DNA of 64,000 nt from Armatimonadota bacterium. Its GTDB lineage: Bacteria; Armatimonadota; Zipacnadia; Zipacnadales; JABUFB01. Both the position numbers and the translations under genes were made by a program. Where the stretch lies: positions 851,036 to 915,035 of the forward strand of contig JABUFB010000008.1 in NCBI GenBank assembly GCA_013314775.1. Direction: 5' to 3'. Within the stretch, counting starts at the first letter, position 1, and each line of letters opens with the position of its first letter. A model generated the notes under the pieces. It did no database searches. It was given only the letters and a program-made list of their open reading frames with translations, and was not told the DNA's origin. Of the stretch, positions 35,744 to 43,989 are shown in pieces.

Positions 35744-38260
35744 ATGGCCCTTCGCATCTACCCCCTTGTGATCTGCGCCCTGACCTGCTGCGTATGTCTT
35801 GCGCAGGACCCTCTCGTCCTCCAGCCCTTCAGCTACCACGAGAGCTTCGAGGAAGATGCGCCAACTCTGGGGCTGTGGGCGAAGAACGGTCCGTCCACCA
35901 TCAACTTCAGTGGTCCCACCGACGAGATGGCCTTTGATGGGAAGCGCTCGCTGAAGCTGGATGTGACTCTGGAGGGCGGGTCTTACCACTACTTTGGCGT
36001 GCCCGTACGCGTTCCAGCGGCGGGGAAGCTGAAGCTAACGGCCCGGGTGCTGGTGGCACCAGGAACCACGGCGAGTGTGGGCTTCGGCACCAACATGACC
36101 TATCCGCCCACACACCATTCGGGTTGCGGCCCGGACCGGAGCTGGGACAAGCCGACCGACGGTTGGCAGCTTGTGGAGATCGACCTCGTGGACAAAGGTA
36201 TCTCCGGCAAGAATAGCGTCATTGCCAGACACACAGCCACCACAAGCGGCGAAGACGTGGGCGCATATCTTGACCGCTGGTCCCTGTTCATCCTCGGGGG
36301 CGAGGGTAAGCGTGCGGTCGTCTACGTGGACGACGTTCGCATCGAGGGGGAAGTGCCCTCGGAGGCAGACTACAACCGCTACATTGGGCAGCGCTGGGAG
36401 CAAGCAAAGGAACGCTTCTCGGCACTGATTGCAGACTGGCGGGCGCGCCTCGCCGAAGCCGAGAAGGCCTTGGCAGCACTCCCGGCGGTACCGGAAGAGT
36501 TGGCGCCGAAGGTGCAAGCAATCCGCGATGAAGTGGCCCGTGGCAGCAAGCTCATCGACGACGTTGCGGCTCGTGGTTACTGCTCCCGCGAAGAAGTGGA
36601 CAGCATAGAGGCGGCTATCCGGGTGCTTCGCCACGGCCCCGAGACCGTCGCTGCCATGATCCGCGGGATCGAGTCAAACCAGCCGTACTTGCTGTACGCC
36701 CCAAAACCTATCACCAATGAGCGCCTCATCTCCCAGGTCTTTCCCATCCCCGCGCGGCCCGCGACGGACCTGGCCTGCGCAGGCTGTCCGGGTGAGTTTG
36801 AATCCTTGTCGATCGCGGTCCAGGCGCTCAAGCCGGTGGCAGGACTGACGATAGCGGTGTCCGACCTCATCGGCCCGGCGGGGACAATCCCAGCGTCTGT
36901 CGTGGACGTGTACGCGGTGAAAGTCTGGTACCAGGCCGGGCGCGGGATTGGAGACCTGAAGAACAAGACCCTCGCGCCCGAACTGCTGCTGAAGGACAGT
37001 GACCTCGTGCGCGTGGACCGCGAAGCCGAGACGAACCTCCTGCGCAGCACCCATGAAGATGGAACCGAAGAGTACCTGCTGTGCAGCGACGTTGCGAACC
37101 CCGACCTTGATCGAGCGCGACCGGTGGATGCTACCACCCTCCAGCCCGTGGACCTCGACGCCGACGATCTGCAGCAGTTCTGGCTGCGCATCCAGATCCC
37201 GGCAGACGCGGCGGCGGGAGTGTACACCGGGCAGGTCAGCGTCAAGAGCGGCGACGGTGAGCAGGCGATCCCGCTCAGCATCACCGTTCACCCCTTCGTG
37301 CTTGCGCCATCGCGGCTGATCTACTCCATCTATTATCGGGGGCGATTGTCTCCCGACGGTGAGCCTACCATCGGTTCGGAACTCAAGTCAGAGGAGCAAT
37401 ACCTGGCCGAGATCGAGGACATGCGAGACCACGGGGTGCTTTACCCCACCAACTATCAGGGATGGGACGACCAACTGCTGCCACGCGTGCTCGAACTGCG
37501 CCAGAAGGCCGGTCTACCCACCGAGCATTTCTTCAACCTCGGCCTCGGTACGGGCAATTCGGTTGAACCAGCCAGGCTGGCGGCGCTCGCGAAGGACGTG
37601 CAGAAATGGCTCGATCAGTGCCGGCGGTTCGGCTACCGCGACATTTACTTCTACGGGATTGATGAGGCAACCGGTGAGCGTCTCACATCACAGCGAGCCG
37701 CCTGGAAGACAGTGCAGGACGCAGGCGGCAAGACCTTCGTGGCAGGCTACAAGAAGACCTTCGAAGCCATGGGCGCGCTGCTCAACTGCGCGGTCCTCGC
37801 GGGGAAGCCGGACATCGAAGAGCGCGACAAGTGGCACAGCGTCGGCTCGCTGGTATTCACCTACGCCTTTCCGCAGGTAGGCAATGAAGAGCCGGAGACG
37901 TACCGCCGCAACTTCGGCCTCGCTCTCTGGAAGGCCGGGTTCGACGGGGCCATGGACTACGCCTACCAGCACGGATTCGGCCACGTCTGGAACGACTTTG
38001 ACAGCCCCCACTACCGGGACCACAACTTCACCTACCCCACGGTGAACGGCGTTATCGGCACCGTACAGTGGGAAGGGTTTCGGGAAGGCGTGGATGACGT
38101 TCGCTACGCTACCACGCTGGAACTGGCCATCCAGAATGCGCCCGCAGACAAGGCGGACCTTGCTCGGCAGGCGCGCGAGTGGCTGGATGCGGTGGACCCT
38201 TCGGGCGATCTGGATGCAATCCGCGCCGGGATGGTGGAGTGGATCGGAAAACTGAAGTGA
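35744..38260 (+). CDS. Secreted DUF4091-domain protein
   Basis: 838 residues with a signal peptide (YPLVICALTCCVCLAQ; a Cys-rich signal that could also be a lipobox, LTCC). Residues 25-215 are a beta-sandwich carbohydrate-binding-like region, followed by a helical section and a second beta-domain. The C-terminal part has the DUF4091 signature GFREGVDDVRYATTLE (about 775-790). The family is thought to be glycosidase-related and found in polysaccharide-utilising genomes. ATG 35744 has GAGGTGA a few bases upstream. It ends 5 bp before the convergent aldolase gene. Confidence 0.85.
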   Translation: MALRIYPLVICALTCCVCLAQDPLVLQPFSYHESFEEDAPTLGLWAKNGPSTINFSGPTDEMAFDGKRSLKLDVTLEGGSYHYFGVPVRVPAAGKLKLTARVLVAPGTTASVGFGTNMTYPPTHHSGCGPDRSWDKPTDGWQLVEIDLVDKGISGKNSVIARHTATTSGEDVGAYLDRWSLFILGGEGKRAVVYVDDVRIEGEVPSEADYNRYIGQRWEQAKERFSALIADWRARLAEAEKALAALPAVPEELAPKVQAIRDEVARGSKLIDDVAARGYCSREEVDSIEAAIRVLRHGPETVAAMIRGIESNQPYLLYAPKPITNERLISQVFPIPARPATDLACAGCPGEFESLSIAVQALKPVAGLTIAVSDLIGPAGTIPASVVDVYAVKVWYQAGRGIGDLKNKTLAPELLLKDSDLVRVDREAETNLLRSTHEDGTEEYLLCSDVANPDLDRARPVDATTLQPVDLDADDLQQFWLRIQIPADAAAGVYTGQVSVKSGDGEQAIPLSITVHPFVLAPSRLIYSIYYRGRLSPDGEPTIGSELKSEEQYLAEIEDMRDHGVLYPTNYQGWDDQLLPRVLELRQKAGLPTEHFFNLGLGTGNSVEPARLAALAKDVQKWLDQCRRFGYRDIYFYGIDEATGERLTSQRAAWKTVQDAGGKTFVAGYKKTFEAMGALLNCAVLAGKPDIEERDKWHSVGSLVFTYAFPQVGNEEPETYRRNFGLALWKAGFDGAMDYAYQHGFGHVWNDFDSPHYRDHNFTYPTVNGVIGTVQWEGFREGVDDVRYATTLELAIQNAPADKADLARQAREWLDAVDPSGDLDAIRAGMVEWIGKLK

Positions 38261-38264
38261 GCGG

Positions 38265-39050
38265 CTACCCCAGGTCCAGCAGGTCCGTGAAGGTCTCGCG
38301 GAACCGGGTGAAGCCCTGGTACGCGAAGCCCCACATGGAGCCACAGACGAAGAACGTGGCGCCTTGGTCCATGCGCCTGCGGGCCGCATCTGCGTCAGCG
38401 ACCGGGATGCCCCACCACTTGCCATGCTTTTCGGCAGCACGGGCGGTCTTCTCGACCGCAGCCTCGGTGAGGGGCCTGTCTGCGCTCCACTCGTCATAGC
38501 GCAGGCTCAGGTCGCCTGGTCCGACGAAAAGCAGGTCCACGCCGGGCACTGCTGCGAGGGCATCCACGCTGTCCACTGCTGCGGGTTCCTCGATCTGGAT
38601 GCTGAGGACGATGTCACGGTTCACCTGCTCGGCGTAGTCTTTGAGGGGCATCCATCCGAAGCGTGCCGGGGGCTCGACGCCATCGGCGCTGCGATTGCCC
38701 TCGGGCGGGAACTTCACCTCTCGCACGAAGGCGGCAGCCTCCTCCGGGGTATTGCAGTGGGGGAGCATGAGCGAAGTCGCTCCCATCTCCAGCCCGCGGC
38801 AGTGGCTCTCGGCGTAGCATTTTCGCACGCGGACCATGGGGTCGATTCCCCCGGCGCGACAGGCGAGGCACAGTCCGGCGATCACCGTGTCCGTGTAGTT
38901 CTGATGCTCCTGGTCGATCCAGATTCCGTGGTAGCCGGCCATCGCCGCCATCTCGACGAACCGGGGTTCGACAGCTGGGGTCGGAGCGAACAGTACCACG
39001 GGCAGGTTCTCGGAAAGCCGCCGGCGGATGATGCTGGGGACGATATGCAT
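38265..39050 (-). CDS. HpcH/HpaI-family aldolase
   Basis: 261 residues with the HpcH/HpaI class II aldolase motifs: WIDQEHQNYT (catalytic His and nearby metal site), SIQIEEPAAV with the metal-binding Glu, and LLFVGPGDLS. The family cleaves 4-hydroxy-2-oxo acids, giving pyruvate plus an aldehyde, and is typical of sugar-acid catabolism, fitting the oxidoreductase and epimerase neighbours. Start ATG 39050; GGAGGA is about 12 nt upstream. Confidence 0.93.
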   Translation of the reverse strand: MHIVPSIIRRRLSENLPVVLFAPTPAVEPRFVEMAAMAGYHGIWIDQEHQNYTDTVIAGLCLACRAGGIDPMVRVRKCYAESHCRGLEMGATSLMLPHCNTPEEAAAFVREVKFPPEGNRSADGVEPPARFGWMPLKDYAEQVNRDIVLSIQIEEPAAVDSVDALAAVPGVDLLFVGPGDLSLRYDEWSADRPLTEAAVEKTARAAEKHGKWWGIPVADADAARRRMDQGATFFVCGSMWGFAYQGFTRFRETFTDLLDLG

Positions 39051-39286
39051 GGTCGCGAGTGTCCTCCGTAGCGTGGGTTAGTGGGTAGTTTCGACGCCCT
39101 TGTCGGAGTGCCCTCTTCCCTCCGGAACCCGGCGGATACAATTGAGCATTCCCCAAGTTTGGACGACGCAGTTTCACAGAAAATTCCCTTGGAACATGGG
39201 TGAAACTGTGTTTGTTCTTACTACGATCCCAAAGGGGAGACGGAATCATAGCTTAGCGATAGCCAAATCAGAGTGTAGTTTCATTC
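39051..39286. other. Intergenic region with a 9-bp inverted repeat
   Basis: CAGTTTCAC (39169-39177) and GTGAAACTG (39200-39208) form a perfect 9-bp dyad whose 22-nt loop holds a second small stem TTCC-ctt-GGAA. On the plus strand it is followed by TTTGTTCTTA, resembling a terminator, but no plus-strand gene ends upstream. It sits between the divergent aldolase and ssb genes, in sequence that is locally richer in A and T than the coding DNA around it. It may be an operator or a leader structure. Confidence 0.4.
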
Positions 39287-39314
39287 TTGACTTTTCGAAG
39301 GTCTATGCTGTAAT
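39287..39314 (+). promoter_or_regulatory. Extended -10 promoter of ssb
   Basis: TTGACT (39287-39292), 16-bp spacer and TGTAAT (39309-39314), with a TG-C extended -10 element just before. The start point would be near 39321, giving a leader of about 114 nt before the ssb start. Confidence 0.65.
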
Positions 39315-39326
39315 CTGCCCGAGTAC

Positions 39327-39381
39327 CGGGGCGATTGGCTTGGCCGTCGCCCCGCTGTGTTGCAGACAGGTACTGCAGTAC
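39327..39381 (+). promoter_or_regulatory. ssb leader hairpin and 12-bp palindrome
   Basis: Just after the predicted start point a perfect 8-bp dyad CGGGGCGA/TCGCCCCG (39327-39334, 39347-39354) is followed by a perfect 12-bp palindrome GTACTGCAGTAC (39370-39381). Either could be a repressor operator or leader structure for ssb. Confidence 0.4.
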
Positions 39382-39434
39382 TCCATTCGCCACAGTCGTT
39401 GCACTGGGGCCAAACCGAAGCGGAGGTGGCTGTT

Positions 39435-39908
39435 GTGGCAGACCTGAACCTCGTTGCTCTCACCGGTTTCGCGACGCGGGATGCCACACTGAGACAGAAG
39501 TCGTCCGGCCAAGTCAAGGCGGAGTTCAGCTTTGAGGTGGATCGGCCTTTCTACCGCTCCACCGGCGAACCCGTGTCCGATCTGTTCCTCGTGGACGTGT
39601 GGGAGGAGTTGGGGCGTTGGGCAGTGGACAACATCCGTGAGGGCACTCGTCTCCTGGTGCTTGGCACTCTGAACAAGGAAAGCTACACCACGCGAGGCGG
39701 CCGCGAGCACCTGACCATCGTCAAGGCCAAGTACATCCGCCCTCTGGGCGAGAGCCTTCTGGATGGCCAGGTGGACGCAGAGGAGCTCAAGCAGGACTGC
39801 TGGGATCGCGACATGCTGGTGACCACGGTGCAACTGCTCGAAGGGGCGCTGCTCGGCGCCAATGGGTCCTCCGCCGACGCAGACTACGAAGACAGCGAAG
39901 AGTACTGA
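39435..39908 (+). CDS. ssb: Single-stranded DNA-binding protein
   Basis: 157 residues with an OB-fold core (LVALTGFATRDATLR, VKAEFSFEVDRPF, FLVDVWEELGRWAVDNIREGT, KESYTTRGGREHLTIVKAKYIRPL). GTG 39435 is preferred because GGAGGT lies 7 nt upstream and the SSB-type start begins there. The C-terminal tail is acidic (ADADYEDSEEY) but lacks the DDIPF tip through which SSB binds partner enzymes in most bacteria. A second, standard SSB elsewhere is possible. Confidence 0.88.
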   Translation: MADLNLVALTGFATRDATLRQKSSGQVKAEFSFEVDRPFYRSTGEPVSDLFLVDVWEELGRWAVDNIREGTRLLVLGTLNKESYTTRGGREHLTIVKAKYIRPLGESLLDGQVDAEELKQDCWDRDMLVTTVQLLEGALLGANGSSADADYEDSEEY

Positions 39909-39928
39909 TCGATCCACGCTTTGACCCT

Positions 39929-39968
39929 GGCGGCCGCCTGCGATACAGTAGGCGGCCGCTTCGTTTTG
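39929..39968 (+). terminator. Strong rho-independent terminator after ssb
   Basis: A perfect 10-bp GC stem GCGGCCGCCT/AGGCGGCCGC (39930-39939 and 39950-39959) with a 10-nt loop, followed by TTCGTTTTGG. It lies about 20 nt after the ssb stop and separates ssb from the helicase. Confidence 0.85.
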
Positions 39969-40045
39969 GTGTAGACTAAGGGCGGTCGCACGTGCGGCCG
40001 GCCGGAAGCGGCGGCATCTCTCCAGATCCACCCCGACTGCCCACC

Positions 40046-42781
40046 ATGACTGACACGGCACCCGAAATCTGCGTTGCCGCGCTGGAGTCCGAGCCGCGAC
40101 GGGTGATTCTGCACCTGCGCGACGTGGGCGGTGATCTGCACGCCTGGTCCCTTCCCAACCGGGGCAGCGACGGCGAGAAGGACCGTGCCCTGCGCGACTT
40201 CATTCTGGCATGCGGCGAGGCGCGGCTGGCCTGTTTCCACGCGGAAGAGCTGTCGAAGCACCTGTCGCGGCCAGAAGTGCTGCCCCTGGCCCGGAGGCTT
40301 CTGGGCCGTCTGGAAGACCTTCGCGAACAGGCGATGATCTGGCTGCCGCTGGAGCCCGAGTACAGCCTGGAAGCCCTCGTGCCGCGGATCACCGAGACCA
40401 GTCTGCCCGAGGTGCTGGCGCGCACAGTGGAAGTGCTGGCTCTGGTGGAGCGAGCGGTCAGCGCCGCTGACCCGTACCTGCTGGAGGCGATGGCGCCGGT
40501 ACTCGCGACAGAGTCAGCCTTCGCGCGGGTGCCCTGGCCACGGGGCGCCGCGACCTCGGCCAGCGTACTGCAGCTCGCGAAGGCGCTCCCGGACGTTCCG
40601 GAGCGGCGTAAGCGCGAGGGTCGCAATGACGACATTCCTGGCGACATCCGGGACATCACCATCCAGATGCTGTCTCCGGGGGGCATGCTGGAGCAAGTTC
40701 ACCCCGCGTACGAACATCGGCAGGGACAGGTGGACATGGCGGCGGAAGTGGCCGACGCCATGCGCGACAGCCGGTTCCTGGTGGTGGAGGCGGGCACCGG
40801 TGTGGGTAAGTCGCTAGCGTACCTGATCCCCGCGATACTGTGCGCCCGACGCGAAGATCAGCCAGTGGTTATCTCGACCAACACCCGTAACCTTCAGGAA
40901 CAGCTCATCGACAAGGACATCCCGTTACTTCATCAGGCCCTGCCCATCGATTTCGAAGCGGCGTTGCTCAAGGGCCGGGGCAATTACCCCTGTCTGCGGG
41001 CGCTGATGGCCTTCGCGAGCGACGCAGCGAACTCGCTCATGCGCGGGGAACGGCTGGCCGCAGCGTATGTCATGTCCTGGCTGGTTGCGTCTGAGGGCGG
41101 GGACGTGGCGGAGCTCAGCCCTCATGCCCTGGAACTATTGCCGGAGATCAACCGGGCAGTGGATCGAGTGCGGTCGCAGGCAGACGCGTGCATCGGCCGG
41201 AACTGCTCGCATTTCAATTGTTGCCCGGTTCAGGTGGCGCGAGCATGGGCACGTCGCGCAGACATCATCGTCTCAAATCACGCGCTGACTCTCGAGGACA
41301 CCAAGGCGCCGATCCTGCCCAAGTACACGCGCCTGGTGATCGACGAGGCACAGAACCTTGAGAATGTGGCCACCGAGAACCTGAGTCTGGAGTTTTCCAG
41401 CTACGGTGCGAACCGCCTGGTGCGGTCCTTGGTGGAAGAGCCCGGCGGGTTTGTCCCCGCTTCCCGACGCAGGCTTGAGGAACAGCATGACAGCCCCCGT
41501 AGACAGGCCGCTCTCGACGCGCTGGAGCTGGTCAAGCCCGCGGTCAGCCTCTTTGAAGACGCAGTGGGGCAGTTCGGGGAGATGCTCTTCGAGTTCTGCT
41601 TCATCGCCGGCACCGATCAGCAAGCGCGCGACCGGGCGACGGTGCGGCTGGTGGATGAGATCCTCGCGGCAGATGAGTGGCTGGAAGTGCTGGAGCTGGG
41701 CGACGCCGCCATCGAGGCCGGGGCTCAACTTGCGGCGCGGCTGGACGCATTCTCGGTGGCGCTCGCAGATCTCGACGTGTCCGCCACACTGGGAAGCGAG
41801 GGCTTGAAGACCGACGCCGAAGCCGTCCGAATGCGGGTTGCCGAGGCCATACGGGCGTTGCACACGGTCCTGCACTCCCCGGGCGACCATGTGCAATATG
41901 TGGTCTGGGCGGAGGCCTGGACGGGACGTCGAGGCGATTCCTGGGCGCTGCAGGCGGCGCCGGTGGATGTGGGCCCGGTGCTGGAAGAGACCCTCTACTC
42001 CACCAAGGAGACCATCGTCTTCACTTCCGCGACTATGACCGTTGACGGTGCCTTCAGTTACTTCCGCCAGCGCCTTGGCCTCGACGAGCACCACGAGAAG
42101 CTGGTCGAAGTGAGCGTACCTTCGCCCTTTGATCTGACCGAGCAACTGCTCCTGTGCATCCCGCAGGATATTCCGGAGCCATCCGACCCGGCCTACAACC
42201 AGGCGATTATCGACGCCCTGGGCCAGATCTGCCAGGTGACAGAGGGCGGCACGCTCGCGCTGTTCACCGCTCGGAACCGCATGATCCAGGCATTCGAGGC
42301 GCTGGAAGAAGACCTGCGCTCGTTGGACATGACGCCACTGTGCCAGGATGTGTCCGGCCCGCGCTCTGCGCTTCTGGAGCGTCTGAAAGCCGATCCACGA
42401 GCGGTTTTGTTCGGCCTGAAGAGCTTCTGGGAGGGCGTTGATGTGCCGGGGCGTGCGTTGCGGTGCGTGGTCATCACCAAGCTGCCCTTCGCGGTGCCGA
42501 ACGACCCGATTATCCAGGCGCGTCAAGAAGATGCCGCGCGGCGTGGGTTGGACCCCATGAACGAGTACTACATCCCCGAGGCGGTGGTGGGGTTCAAGCA
42601 GGGCTTCGGACGACTGATCCGCACCCGAACGGATACGGGCGTGGTCTTCGTGCTGGATCGGCGCGTCCTGACCAAGGGGTACGGGCGCCGATTCTTTCAG
42701 TCTATTCAGCGGTGCGAACTGACCCGCGAGCCCCTGGAAGACTGTCTTGCACGCGCCGCGGGCTGGCTGGGTAAACGGTAG
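40046..42781 (+). CDS. dinG: DinG-like ATP-dependent DNA helicase
   Basis: A 911-residue superfamily-2 helicase of the DinG/XPD group: Walker A EAGTGVGKS (about 249-257), motif II IDEAQ, four candidate Fe-S Cys (one in NYPCLR, others in DACIGRNCSHFNCC), SATMT, and the C-terminal EGVDVPG and GFGRLIRTRTDTG motifs. It should unwind forked or D-loop DNA 5' to 3'. The first 240 residues are an extra region that could be a decayed exonuclease domain as in Gram-positive DinG, but the catalytic acids are not visible. The start is uncertain; ATG 40046 lacks a clear ribosome site. Confidence 0.88.
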   Translation: MTDTAPEICVAALESEPRRVILHLRDVGGDLHAWSLPNRGSDGEKDRALRDFILACGEARLACFHAEELSKHLSRPEVLPLARRLLGRLEDLREQAMIWLPLEPEYSLEALVPRITETSLPEVLARTVEVLALVERAVSAADPYLLEAMAPVLATESAFARVPWPRGAATSASVLQLAKALPDVPERRKREGRNDDIPGDIRDITIQMLSPGGMLEQVHPAYEHRQGQVDMAAEVADAMRDSRFLVVEAGTGVGKSLAYLIPAILCARREDQPVVISTNTRNLQEQLIDKDIPLLHQALPIDFEAALLKGRGNYPCLRALMAFASDAANSLMRGERLAAAYVMSWLVASEGGDVAELSPHALELLPEINRAVDRVRSQADACIGRNCSHFNCCPVQVARAWARRADIIVSNHALTLEDTKAPILPKYTRLVIDEAQNLENVATENLSLEFSSYGANRLVRSLVEEPGGFVPASRRRLEEQHDSPRRQAALDALELVKPAVSLFEDAVGQFGEMLFEFCFIAGTDQQARDRATVRLVDEILAADEWLEVLELGDAAIEAGAQLAARLDAFSVALADLDVSATLGSEGLKTDAEAVRMRVAEAIRALHTVLHSPGDHVQYVVWAEAWTGRRGDSWALQAAPVDVGPVLEETLYSTKETIVFTSATMTVDGAFSYFRQRLGLDEHHEKLVEVSVPSPFDLTEQLLLCIPQDIPEPSDPAYNQAIIDALGQICQVTEGGTLALFTARNRMIQAFEALEEDLRSLDMTPLCQDVSGPRSALLERLKADPRAVLFGLKSFWEGVDVPGRALRCVVITKLPFAVPNDPIIQARQEDAARRGLDPMNEYYIPEAVVGFKQGFGRLIRTRTDTGVVFVLDRRVLTKGYGRRFFQSIQRCELTREPLEDCLARAAGWLGKR

Positions 42782-42792
42782 CGTACAAGTGG

Positions 42793-42812
42793 CACTGCTT
42801 CGGAGAGCAGTG
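42793..42812 (+). terminator. Hairpin after the helicase gene
   Basis: A perfect 7-bp stem CACTGCT/AGCAGTG with a 6-nt loop, 11 nt after the helicase stop. The U-rich tail is poor, so it is a weak or attenuating terminator. Confidence 0.4.
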
Positions 42813-42844
42813 TGTGATGATCGGCAAATCTGGTGAGGCGAGCC

Positions 42845-43984
42845 ATGGAACTGCTTCTCAAGGACGACCGGTGGTGTTTCGCTTGTGGGCATCACAATCC
42901 CCACGGCCTGCACCTGCAGGACATCCACCTCGAAGACGACTCCTGCGTCTGCACCTTCACACCCGAGAAGTGGCACCAGGGCTGGGCGGATATCCTTCAC
43001 GGCGGCATCACCTCAACGCTGCTGGACGAAGTGATGACCCACCTCATCTATCGGCGCGGGTTCGACGCGGTCACGGCGGAGATGACCGTGCGGCTGAAAG
43101 CACGCATCCCCATTGGCGAGCCCCTTCGGGTGGAAGCCCGGTTCTCCCGGGTGCGCGGGAAGTTCGCAGAAACCGAAGGTCTGCTGATGCTCGCGGACGG
43201 GACGACGGCGGCGACCTCAACGGCCAAGTTCTTCATCAGCCCGCGGGAACTGGACGGCCCGACGGTGCCGATCCTCACCCTTGCGGGCCGGCGCGCGGTT
43301 ATCTTCGACCTGTTCGGCACGCTGGTGCCAGTGTTCGACCGCGCCAGCTACTTCGCGGTACTCGACGACTGCGCGGATGCCTTGGGCATTGAGCGCGAGA
43401 TTTTTCGGGACACGTTCCGGGCCGATGCCGCGATGCGCACCAAAGGACAGTGGACAAACCTGGAACAGAATCTCGCGGACATAGCACGGCGGCTCGGGCA
43501 CGAGGTAAGCGCAGATACGGTTCGGCAGGCAGCGGACATCCGTGCGGCGTATACCCGGGAGCATCTGATGAACCCGCACCCGGACGCACTCAAGGCGCTG
43601 GCACGTCTGCGCGAAGCCGAGGTGCCGGTGCAGGTGATTAGCGACTGCTCCCCCGAGACCCCACCGCTGTGGCTGGAATCACCGCTGGCCGAGTTCGTGC
43701 CCGACCCGGTGCTGTCGTGCGTCGTTGGCATGCGCAAGCCGGACCCGGCGATCTACGCTCTGGCCTGCGAGCGTCTCGGAGCAGACCCGCGCGAAGTGGT
43801 CTACGTGGGCGACGGTGACAGCGAAGAGCTCCCGGGCGCGCAACGGCAGGGCATCTTCGCGGTTTGGGTTGATCGCGGGGAGACCAGCGCATTCCGTACC
43901 GCGCAGCACACCGAATGCCAGGCGGTCGTGCATAGCCTCGACTTCATCCCTGTGCTCTTGGGCATCGAAAAGGTGCCGGGCTGA
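42845..43984 (+). CDS. Fusion of a PaaI/4HBT thioesterase and a HAD hydrolase
   Basis: 379 residues. Residues 1-135 are a hotdog-fold thioesterase of the PaaI/4HBT group (CFACGHHNPHGLHL, WADILHGGITSTLLDEVM). Residues 140-379 are a HAD-superfamily hydrolase with motif I VIFDLFGTL (first Asp nucleophile, but Leu where the second Asp usually is), VISDCS as motif II, and GDGDSEELPGA as motif IV. A hydrolase with both activities is unusual. ATG 42845 has GGTGAGG upstream. The next gene (rqcH) begins 5 nt after the stop. Confidence 0.9.
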   Translation: MELLLKDDRWCFACGHHNPHGLHLQDIHLEDDSCVCTFTPEKWHQGWADILHGGITSTLLDEVMTHLIYRRGFDAVTAEMTVRLKARIPIGEPLRVEARFSRVRGKFAETEGLLMLADGTTAATSTAKFFISPRELDGPTVPILTLAGRRAVIFDLFGTLVPVFDRASYFAVLDDCADALGIEREIFRDTFRADAAMRTKGQWTNLEQNLADIARRLGHEVSADTVRQAADIRAAYTREHLMNPHPDALKALARLREAEVPVQVISDCSPETPPLWLESPLAEFVPDPVLSCVVGMRKPDPAIYALACERLGADPREVVYVGDGDSEELPGAQRQGIFAVWVDRGETSAFRTAQHTECQAVVHSLDFIPVLLGIEKVPG

Positions 43985-43989
43985 GCGCA

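Noticed and set aside
39355-39369. CTGT-N7-ACAG as a LexA box before ssb.
   Set aside because: The known E. coli site has 8 bases between; the match is not exact and other SOS genes are not in the window.
41273-43000. A 575-codon minus-strand frame opposite the helicase gene.
   Set aside because: The helicase motifs are complete on the plus strand; the antisense frame has no homology.
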